Of a stretch of DNA of 64,000 nucleotides, positions 40,601-52,600 are shown piece after piece. Position numbers and translations under genes: made by a program. How positions within the stretch are numbered: position 1 is the stretch's first letter; every line of letters starts with the position of its first letter. This stretch comes from Siphonodentalium dalli (lineage: Eukaryota > Mollusca > Scaphopoda > Gadilida > Siphonodentaliidae): assembly GCA_032622095.1 (NCBI GenBank), contig CP136063.1:81261980-81325979 (forward strand), written 5' to 3'. The notes under the pieces are model-generated. The model saw only the letters and a list, made by a program, of their open reading frames with translations. It did not search any database and was not told the DNA's origin.

Positions 40601-43600
40601 CATTAAATTCACCCTCTGGGGACCTCATTCTGCAAATGACAGACACGCTATTTCAAGGCTTGAGCACAATTGCAGCGCTAGCATACTAGTACTTTGGCAA
40701 TATTTAACACACTCGCTGACGACCTTCGGTCATGTCATGCTCATTTCACCTTTTTGTCTAAAATTTATAAATGTACATTCAAGCCTGAGTTTAATGTGTC
40801 TGTCGTTTCCAGAATGAGCTCCCACACAGTGGGCTAGCATCACCAAATTCACCCTCTGGGGACCTCATTCTGCATCGCCTCATCTGCTATGGTAGACATA
40901 GACTCAGATTGAAGTTCCCAAAATGATGAATGTTTTGATGTACACCATTTGGGAACCTCGATTATCCATTTTATCTTCTGCAAATTAGAGGATATAGAAA
41001 CTTCCCAGAAGGGAAAAAGTAACCAAAAACAATGTTAATTTGAGACTATAGATACTTCCCAGAAGATGAGGCCTGAGCAGAATGAGGTCCCCAGAAGGTG
41101 TATTTGGTGATGCTAGCCCGCTATGTGGGATAGCGTCACTAAATTCTCCCTCTGGGGACCTCATTCTGCAAATCACAGGCACATTAAACTCAGACTTGGT
41201 TGCATTTAAAGACATATTATGGACTTGTTCGTGTGCGTGAAACTGATAAGTTAGTATGTAGGTGCTATGCCATCTGGAGGAATGTAGCACTCGACTAACA
41301 TCGCTGAAAATTTCAAGCAAATCGACCATCCCACTCCATAGAAAACATCGTCTGAACTATGCTCAATTGTAAATATTTACTTCTCGATTTGAGATGCATC
41401 TATCGGCGATAAACTAAAGAAAACTATATCGCCATCGAGAGTCACTGCATTTAATTAATAATAAGGAATGGTGGTGTGTGAAGTAAATGTGGATATACTG
41501 TGGTGTGTGAAGTAAATGTGGATATACTATGTGTTAAAATAACTACTTTGAGCAAGATTATTCTCCATTTTATTTTATCACCTTAAAGCAGTGTTTCACA
41601 TCACTTTAATTTAGATTTTTAGTTATATCTTCCTACCTGATTTGTTGATAAAACGAAAAAAGATAAAAATTCCAAGCCAATTTTATTTTTTATTTGTATT
41701 CCTCCTACCCTATTTTAAGAACAATTATACCTAAACCAACACATATAAATTGGCCTAACTGTTCTTCTGTTGACCTGATTCAAAGATGTTATGACTGTAC
41801 CTAACATTGGTTATGGCATGGCATCCTGAAAATGAGCCAATCGTACAACGTACACAGATAAGTGTCATTGTCATATGCCGTCATAACAGAGGCAAGGTTA
41901 CACAGGCCTCCCAGAGACTGGTGCAGGTAAACCCAGCATTTTTGGCCAAGTTGTGCATCATACTCCATTCGACCTATTGTTTGTTGAAGCTTGTTTTTAC
42001 TCATGAGTTCAACAACCAATTGTGTCATAAGTTTTTTCAGGAGTTATGTCTCTGGAGTTTATAATATACCTCCTGGTTTGTACCAAGCGTGTTATTTTAC
42101 ATTTACAGTAAATGCCCTAAAATATGGAAATATGGCTTGTTTCCATTCATCGGAAAGCTCTCAGTGACTAAATCCTGAAAAATTACCCATAATTCTGCTG
42201 TGGTTAAGGAGTCGATTATTTAGGGCATTACATTTACATCGTTAACCCTTTGAGTGCCAGGGGCCGATATTATCGGTCCTAAACCTACACAATAAGTCTG
42301 TTAAAGAATATAATAAAATATATTAAAATTGTAACAAATTGTAAAAAAAAAAAAAAAAAAAAAAATGTTAAGCCAATGCTTTCTCTTATATATGCGAGGC
42401 GACCTATGGTCGACTCGCATATATAAGAGAATGCATTGGCACAGGGTATATGGGTTGATACAAAAAAGGACCTGGCACTCAAAGGGTTAATCACAAAAGG
42501 ATTGGCCCATCACATGAGTTTAACAATCAAAAGTTTTTTCATAAAAAATACACAAGTCTCTGGAGTTAAGCCTTCTGGGTTGTACCATGTGTCTTATTTT
42601 ACATTTACATCGTTGCTCATAAAAGGCCATTGGCCCATTTTATGAGTTGAACAATCAAAAGTTTTTTCATAAAATAATACACGAGAGAGTTCTTGAAATC
42701 TTCATACTTATTTCAATACTTGATATAATCCAATTTCGACCAATTCGGTTTGTGGGTTCTTACTGAATTCTTATGCCTTAACTCATATGGCAAATCTGTG
42801 ATGTGTACCTCTTCATCAGTGGGAAAGTGTGCACTGGATTTGATTTCACACTTATTTGACATCTGCTCTTGGATCAATCAGATCGAATCATATGCAAAAA
42901 AGTCCACGCTGGCCTGAAATTTACTATTGCCAAATGAAAATAACTTTTGCTAAATTTTATCACAACTAGCAGGTTAGCCCGCCACTGGCGGCGTTCGTCA
43001 GAAACATGACAATTTTTAATGTTTTTAATTAATTTTTTAATTTAATTTTTTTCTTTCAATGAGTTAATATTAAATTTTTTTTTCTAACGCGAGTTAATTG
43101 TGCATTTTTAATTTACCTGATTTTTTATTTAATTTTTTTGATTAATTTTTTAATTTAATTTTTGGTTTTTCAATATTTTACCCGATTAGACCTTATTTTA
43201 CTCGATTACGGTGAAGAAGACATAAGAATCACTAAACACGCAGTACCCGTCCCTAAAAGAGGTATGATTTAAGATACATCGGGCGGAAAAACTGACCCGA
43301 TGAAAATTTCCCCCGTGCCTAGGAACGACAGACATAAGAATCACACAACACGCATTTTTTGTTTTCACACAACACGCAGTACCCGCCCCTAAAAGAGGTA
43401 TGATTGAAAATTTCCCCCGTTCGTAGGAACGACAGACATAAGAATCACACAACACGTTAATTCTGCCTTTTTAATCGAGATAAATGTATTTCGCGTTTTG
43501 CGTCCGTAGTTTCGTACGCATAGTTAACCGTTTAGCAACGTCGGTGGCAATAAAGAGCGTTAGTCGGTTAACGACTCCAAATACGGTCAATATAAAGATC

Positions 43601-46600
43601 GTTGATGCCTTAACCCCCAAAGTGTCGTTTGCAGTGATTTTGATGATTGGGAGTGGATAATGAGTGCTCAGAGCTTGTCCAAAATGCGACGTCGACGATT
43701 CCCGTGGGTTTTTATACTTATATACGAAATTTGAGCTCGATGGGTGCAGCTGTTTTCGATTCTATAAAGTACACACATATATATATATACGGAAGTCTCA
43801 AAATATATAGTACTAGCAGGTTAGCCCGCCACCGGCGGCTTGTCCGAAACATGACATTTTTTTAATTTTTTTTTTTAATTTTTAGCTCCACGCGTTTCAA
43901 TAAGAAAAATTTGTACCCGGTAGCTCCACCCGTTTCCGAGATCTGGTCTGCGCATGCGCGAAGCTGGCGTCGCACGTACTCGGCGACCCGATAAAATTTG
44001 TACCCGGCGCAAGATACATTCACATAGCAAATTTCAGGTCGATAGCTCCACCCGTTTCCGAGATCTGCCTTTCTGCATAATATTTCGAGCAATAACATTG
44101 CATTGAAATGTCAGACTCCCATCGTGAACCTCAACACGAAGTAAACACGTGTTTCGAGCGATAACATTGCATTGAAATGACTCCCATCGTGAACCTCAAG
44201 ACGACGTAAAACACGTGTTGCGTTCTAGGAAATGCACTCAATGCAGATGCTAATAACGTTGACTTCGTATATATATATATAATGACGTTATTAACCCCGG
44301 CCGTGCCGTTTGAGCTGATTTTTATGACTGGGAGTGGAGTACGGGTGCTCTGAGCTTCTGGAAAACGCGTGGACGACATCGTACGTGGTATTTTACCTTT
44401 AGATAGGAAGTTTGAGCTCAATCTGTCCAGCCGTTCCCGTCCTAATGTACTATTTCGAGCGATAACAATTGTCAGACTCCCATCGTGAACCTCAACACGA
44501 AGTAAACACGTGTTTCGAGCGATAACATTGCATTGAAGTCAGACTCCCATCGTGGACCCCCCAAGACGACGTAAACACGTGTTTGTTCCGGTATAACTTT
44601 GGAGACTCTGACTTCATATATATATATAATGACGTTATTAACCCCGGCCGTGCCGTTTGAGCTGATTTCGGTGACTGGGAGTGGATAAAGGGTGCTCAGA
44701 GCTTCTCGAAAACACGATTACGGCGGTGTCGGTGGGATTTTACACTTACATACAAAATTTGATCTCAATCTGTACACGCGTTTTGGATTCTATGAAGTAC
44801 ACACACACATATATATATACGAAGTCTCAAAATATATAGTATAGACTAGCAGGTTAGTCCACCACTGGCGGCATTCGTCCCATGGCTTTGTTCGAAAAAG
44901 CAATTGCAACAGGTTCCGAGACACTTGTGCTGCATTTGTACCAAATTTCGTCAGAAACATGACATTTTTTTAATTATTTTGTTTTTATTTATTTTTGTTT
45001 TTTATTTTTTAATATGAATTTAATGTTTTTTAAATTTAATATATATTTTTTCTGAATTGTTTTTTTATTTTTAAATTTTTTTAATTTTAAATTGTTTTAA
45101 TTAAATTTTAAAATTGTTTCAATTAAATTTTTTGTTTCTGGCGGAAAAATTTACTTGTAGAAATTCCCCCTTCCTAGGAACGACAGACAACGCATTCTTT
45201 GTTTCGTGAAATCTCTCTACGATAACATTGCATTGAATATTAAATTTTTTGTTTCTGGCGGAAAAATTTACCCGTAGAAATCCCCCCTTCCTAGGAACGA
45301 CAGACAACGCATTCTTTGTTTCGTGAAATCTCTCTACGATAACATTGCATTGAATTGAAATTAAATTTTAAATTGTTTTAATTAAATTTTTTGTTTCTGG
45401 CGGAAAAATTTACCCGTAGAAATCCCCCCTTCCTAGGAACGACAGACAACGCATTCTTTGTTTCGTGAAATCTCTCTACGATAACATTGCATTGAATTGA
45501 AAACAAACGCTTCCCGTCGGGAAATCTCTCTGCATAATATTTCGAGTCTGCCGTACCCGTCCTAATGTCGTGAACTCTGCATAATATTTCGAGCGATTAC
45601 ATTGCATTGAATTGAAAACAAACTCTTCCCGTTGTGAAATTTCGAGCGACAGGCTACAGACTCCCGTCATACAGATAGATTATCAATTTATCCAGTGTAA
45701 TAAACTTTGAACATGTTGTTTGTGTTGAGGTATTTTAATTATATTTTGTCATAGATTTTTATGAAAACTGTATATCAAGGCTCTATAAAAAAATAATAAT
45801 CGGTGACTCGAAAATTAAGTGGTTCTTTTAGCTGCATTATACATTAACTGAATTGGTATTTGGTTCTCATCGTAAAAGAAGTAGAAAATCAAATCAGTTT
45901 AAACTAACCATGTAGCTCTCTCTTCCACAGATCATGTGTTTGGTGCTGACCTACTGGAGGAAGCCAGCAAGCCAAACAACCATGTTCCCATAGTGATAGT
46001 GAAATGTGTCGAAGAAATTGAAAAATGGTGTGAAGAGCATCGTAAGTAGCTATCATTACATAGTTTCCTCTGGGCCTCCAAAACATGCAATAGCCTTGAA
46101 TTTGACAAATGACCAAGTCTGAGTTTAGTGTGTCTGTCATTTGCAGAATGAGGTCCCCACAGGGTGAATTTAGTGATGGTATCCCGCATAGAACGGCTAG
46201 CATCACTAAATTCACCATCTGGGAACCTCATTCTGCTTAGGCCTCATCTGCTATGGGAGACAGAGACCAATTATGCAATGTGTCGTCTGCCAATTTGGGG
46301 ATATAGAGAAACTAAACTAAAAAAGAAATAGAATCTATGTGAAGACGTTTCTATAGAAATTTGATAATAAAGAAACTTTCCAGAGAAGATGAGGCCTTAG
46401 CAAAATGAGGTCCCCAGAGAGTGAATTTAGTGATGCTAGCCACGTTATGCAGGGCAACATGACTAAATTCACCCTCTGGGGACCTCATTCTGCAAATGAC
46501 AGGCACACTATTATCAGGATTTCAAATGACCATTCAAGGCATGGAAAGTGCTTGAACTGACATGAGGCAGGGGGGCAAGTCTGAGTATAGTTATGGCTCT

Positions 46601-49600
46601 TTTCGACTTAGAATTTTCAATATTTGAGGTTTCTGGATGATAACTTTAGTTTGGTTTATTTTATCCGAATCAAATTTGGTATGTGAGTTTTCCAGACCAA
46701 AATACAGGTTAAGTTTGAATATGGGTTTGGTCCAAATATTTTTTACTGACTTATGGCTCTTTTCAAATTAGAATTTTCAGTATTTAAGGTTACCACAAGG
46801 TTACCACTGCCATTGTTTGTTTGTGCACAGTGCATAAAAGCACACAGGGCGTATTTTGCCATGCACAGCGTAGCTCTTGTTCGTTTCTGAGCACATGACA
46901 GACACACTATTTGCCATGCACATCGTAGCTCTTGTTCGTTTCTGAGCACATGACAGACACACTATTTTGCCTTGCACAGCGTAGCTCTTGTTCTTTTCTG
47001 AGCACACGACAGACACACTATTTTGCCTTGCACAGCGTAGCTCTTGTGCCCTTCTGGTCATATGACAGACACACTATTTGCAGGATTGTGAATTTTACCT
47101 CTCTTTGTCCAAGCCTTGAAATAGGGTGTCTGTCATTTGCAGAATGAGGTCCCCAGAGGGTGAATTTAGTGATGCTACCCCACATAGCGGGCTAGCATCA
47201 CCAAATTCACCCTCTGGGAACCTCATTCTGCTGAGGTGTAATCAGAATGAGGTCTGCTAATGACAGACACCCTATTTCAAGGCTTGCTTGTGAATTTTAC
47301 TGCTCTGTCCTTACAGCTTCAGAGGCTCTTGACATCTACAGAATCTCCGCTAAGACAGAGGATGTTAACCAGATTAAAACTTCTTTCAATAGTATAGGTA
47401 TGTAATTAATTAACTAATTAATAGTTTGTCATTATGAATTAAAGGCAATGATGGCCTTCGCGGTGGGTGTATTGCTGTTAAAATTGTCACATCTGTTAAA
47501 ACCGCCATAAACAGAAAGAATATTAAAAATTAGACATAATTTGTTCTTATACCATCATAAATGTCACGTAAATAGTATGTTATCGTCAGGTTTATACGGT
47601 TTGTTATGTAAACAAAAGCCAAAAACATTACAGAACCTGGCGTTTGTTTACATAACAAAGCTTACGGACTTGACAATATCATACTATTTTCGCAATATTT
47701 ATGATTGGTATTAAAACAAATTATGTCTATATTTTAATATTCTTTCTGTTTATGGCAGTTTTAACGTATGTGACAATTTTAACAGCAATACCCACTGCGA
47801 AGGCCATCCGTGCCTTTAATTTTCCATAATTTAACCCTTTCATGACGGGAGTCTTGCTGGTGCAGCATTAAAGATCCTGTGCCAGTGATTTCTGTTATAT
47901 ATGCGTGTCTTCGATATATAAGAGAATGCACTGGCTTACAAGGTCAAGTTAATTATTGTTAGGCCAATGTATTCCGTTATATATGTGAGCTCGCATATAT
48001 AAGAGAATACATTGGCACAGGGTTTTCGCAAAATTCCATGAAGCTCCAATCATGGAAGGGTTAACGGGACTGAAGGCCTTCAAAGTACAGTAATGCCCTA
48101 AATAATCGACTCGTTAACCACAGCAGAATTATGGGTAATGTTTCTGGATTTAGCCGGAAATATGGCTTGTTGCCATTCAACAAACGACCTGTATGAACTC
48201 ATCTGAACATTTACTATGGGAACTAATCGTCAATGAGTATTTACAGTAATGCCCTAAATAATCGACTCCTTAACCACAGCTGAATTATGTGTAACTTTTC
48301 GGAATTTAGTCGGAAATATGGCTTTCCGATGAATGGCAACAAGCCATATTTCTGACTAAATCCTGAAAAATTACCCATAATTCTGCTGTGGTGAAGGAGT
48401 CGATTATTTAGGGCATTACTGTATTTGTTATAAAATATCACCCCACCACAATTCTTAGTAATATAGATTGTTGTATTGATATGTATTATTCTTTTTTTTT
48501 TAGCTGATCCATCGCACGTGAAATTGTCAGTATTCAATGTCCATTGCGTGGCTGGAGCACTTAAAAAATACCTGCGAGAGTTGCCAGATCCAATCCTTCC
48601 TGTCGAAAAATACAGTCAGTTTATAGAGGCAGCAAGTAAGATTTATATCTTTATTAACCCTTTCTAAACTAAATGGATTCTCCCACTCAGTTATAAAAGT
48701 ATTTATTGGAATAGTCTAGTAATCATCTGGAGCGGTGTTCAGGTAATAAAAGCAGAATACAAATAGATGAATAGATAATACAAGTGCAGAAGGATTCATA
48801 TTCATTCAGTGGAAATGTTCAGATAATATATTCAACAAATGACCTATGGTTTTGTTGAACGTATTGTCTGAATATTTCCTAAGGGAACTACCCGTCAATG
48901 AGAATTTGGTATAGAAAAGATTAAATTATTATAAAATCATTATTTCACCATCTTACATGATTTATCAGCCTAATAATATTCAAATAGTTATCTTATAAAG
49001 AGCTTCCATGCTTTTGTCGCCACAAAAGCTCCATGCTTTTGTCGCCACAAAAGCCATAGATAATAAAGAGCATTTTCAATTATGATCTTTTGTACTCGTT
49101 TACAACGTTTATCTGATGGATGCATTTGTGTTTGCCTGTGCCATACGATCAGGGTCTGCGCTGGCCCGAAATTTGTTTTTGCCAAATATTTTGCCTAATG
49201 AAAATAATTTTTGAGAAATGTTGCCAAATTCTATCAGTTCTACAACATTGTGCCTTTTATTTTGACTAATTCGACAATCGCTGCTTGAGCGGCCATTGAT
49301 ATCGATAGTAAATCAGGTTATTACTAATAATTCTTGCCTCTATACTTGGGTCTATCATAGAATAATAAACCAACAATGGAATTGTGGAAGGGTTTCTTCA
49401 TCAGAAAGGCACGTCGAAACAAAGAGGATTAGCTATGTAATCACCACCACCAGATACTAATGATATCGGATTAATTGTATCTTGATAGAGGTGTTAACTT
49501 TTCATAACCTTCTAAATCACCACTAATACCAGTGATGAAAGATTTTCGTGGAGTGAATGGTATTAGTTGACAAATATTATTAAACTTTCTTTAGGAATAA

Positions 49601-52600
49601 AAAGGGACTTGCCAAATGAAAATATTTTTTGCCAAATGTGAATTATTTTTGCCATTGGCAAATTTGACCAGTGGCAGCGCGAACCCTGCATACGATTGAT
49701 GGTGAATGCGAGTATTTTCCATTTTTTGCCTGATGAACTGAAAAATGACTTTTTATTTGGCATCAAATCAACCAGGCCTGAAAATACGATGCCGGACATT
49801 TGCAGAATGAGGTCCCAAGAGGGTGAAATTAGTGACGTTACTCCTCAAAGCGGGCTAGCATCAACAAATTTATCCTCTGGGGACCTCATTCTGCATGGCC
49901 TCATCTGCTATTGGAGACCTAGACACAGATTTAAGTTCCCAGATGGTAATGTGCAAACATTTGTTTCCTTGCATAATTTCACAATTGTTTCTGTTTTAGA
50001 AAGTGAAGATGTTGGTAGGGCTCTGATAGAGTTAACGGAGCAGCTTCACTCTTACCATAAGTTGACGTTACAGTACCTGATGGCACACTTCTGTCGACTG
50101 TGGCACCTGCAGCATGCCTCCGGTCCAGCAGAGAGCCTGGATAAACTCTCACATGTATTCTGTCACATATTACTGCGACCCCCGTGGGAACGCATCATGT
50201 GAGTTTACTTTATCCCTTTCTGTACTTAAAGGCCCACTTAAGTTTGAAACCCCCCCCCCCCCAGATCACATATATAATAAAATATATGCCATATTATATA
50301 TATACCATTTGAAAGAGGAAGCTCCAAAACATTGTATTATCAACTTTTCCAGTGCAATAAACTGTGAACATGTTATTTGAGTTACCGACATGTACTTAAT
50401 TTAATTTAAATCTGGATTTTAGTGCAAAGTGTATTTTTTTCAATGGAGGGGGAATAACTCTATATCTTAAAGATAGTTATTCCCCTTCCATTGAAAATAC
50501 ATTTTTAGTTTGCATTCTGGGAGCCATAATGGGGGGAAATCTTTCTATTTACCTTGAACTTGTAAGCCAGTGCATTCTCTTATATATGGGAGACACACAT
50601 ATATGGGAATGCACTGGCACATGATCTTTAATGCTGCACCAGCACAGCTCCCATCATGAAAGCGTTAAAGACCTATACAATGCACTGGCAGCTATTCGAT
50701 TCGATGTCGACATCGGCCTCCCTATTTGATATTGGATTTTGAAATTGCAGAAAAGTGCCGATTCTCAAGGCCTTAAATATGGTAAAGTCATAAAAATAAA
50801 TGATTATTACACACTTAATTTATAAGGATTTCTCGGTAAATTAAAGGTGATAAAGTCACACCTGTGAATTATGTCCCCGGTGAGCGCACATGATCAGGGA
50901 CTATTTTGTGACATATTATCTTTAGAATTAGCTCCTTTTAGTGAAGTGTGTAATAAACAGAATAATGAATATGTGTCATAATTCGACCGGGGGTGCCGGT
51001 CCTATTGGTAAAATCCTTGTCCGCTCCGATCACTCATATTTTACCAGACCCGTCTCTCCTTGTGAATTATTTCACGTAATCATCAAAACAAATTGATTAC
51101 TCTCAATTTATTTCTTATTACAGCAATTGATCACTGAGGTCATTGATTAACCCTTTACCCAACAGAAGGGCCCTGTGCCAATGCATTCTCTTATATATGC
51201 GAGTCGACCATAGGTCGCCTCGCATATATAAGAGAATGCATTGGCTTAACACATTAAAAATTATAAAATTGTTAAAGAATGTAAGAAAAAAATGGTAAAA
51301 AAAGATTTTTTTTAGGCCAATGCATTCTCTTATATATGCGAGGCGACCTATAAGAGACCTATAAGAGAATGCATTGGCACAGGGCATAACTGTAACCATC
51401 ACAATGTGGTCAAGGAACCGGTTCCAATGATATCCATATGTGTATGGTTCTGTTCTATTGAGACAGACCAAAGATATTTTAGGCTGTTGAAGCTTTATTT
51501 GGCCGGTTTTGGCCGGTTTGTTGGGTAAAGGGTTAATACTTCAGTCGATAATAGTTGAAAATCTGACAAATATGTTTCTTGTTTTTGCTAGTACTGATAT
51601 CATGTTTTTTTCTTCTTTTTTTTCTCAGAGAAATTGTTGATAACACTAAAATCCACATAGAAATTGTTGAAGAATTGTTGAAAAGTGGTAGTTGGGGAGA
51701 ATCTCCACCACTGTCACCCCCACCCATACCTCCACGTACATGTAAGTATAAAACATACTAAGGCCAGATAAATTTGTTTCTCGGGGAAAGCCATAGTTAT
51801 GACCTGCCATAAAATAAGTAAATATATATATATACTTCCTGATAGAAGTCTTCATGACAAAAGTTTTTGATAACACACAAGATTGCACTATGTTTGTATT
51901 TCTATAAAAAGAAATCACCATTTAACATGGTTGTATGCACCGGGCGACAGCCCAGGTCTTGATATATTATACCTCTCGCAATGAGTTGTTGGTGGGGGGG
52001 GGGGGGGGGGGGGGGGGGGGGGTACTGGAATCAGCTTGTCAATCTGTAGCTACAATTTTGTCAAAGAGCTTTTATTCCTACAACTTTTTTTAAACTTTGC
52101 ACATATATTTAGTACCAAGGGAGCCTGTGCACCTGTGATTATGCAGTCCGTCTGACTTTTTTTGTCGAGTTATCCCCCTCTTTCGACTTTCCCAAAATTT
52201 GTCAGAGCTTATATTCCTACATTTTCCGGTCAATTTATTAAAATATTTGCAGTTTTTCTTGTTTTATTTGAATTGTCATTCTCCAATTGTGTCTTTTTGC
52301 AGGTCCACCTACGATAGACAAATCACACACGTTTTCACAACCCTCTTCATCAATCGCTTCATCGTCATCAAAAACACCCGAAGAGCGGCTCAAGGAGCAG
52401 CCGTGGTATCATGGAAACATATCGCGTGATGATGTGAATGAATTAATTCGAGACACGGAGGATGGTTCATTCTTGCTACGGAATGCCACCACCGTTGGAG
52501 ATTACACTCTTACACTCAGGTATTTACTTTGAAGTTGTGATAATAGCTTAGATTCAATAAATTAGCCAAGTCTGAGTTTGGTGTGCCTGTCATTTGCAGA

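Larger units (their letters stand above)
42966..45672. mobile_element. Three successive units of one AT-rich element family
   Basis: Units start actagcaggttagcccgcc at 42966, 43811 and 44847. The first two end atacggaagtctcaaaatat or similar before the next start. Bodies include gctccacccgtttccgagat and cagactcccatcgtgaacct. No ORF of note; class unknown. Confidence 0.7.

Noticed and set aside
41807-41929. Possible extra exon ending QASQRLVQ before cag/gtaaac
   Set aside because: No good acceptor was found in phase 1, the C1 exon joins the RhoGAP exon in phase without it, and the opposite strand is also open.
45932-46231. Minus-strand frame of 99 codons over the RhoGAP exon
   Set aside because: It is the shadow of the exon 45931-46041 plus an hAT-C copy on the opposite strand.
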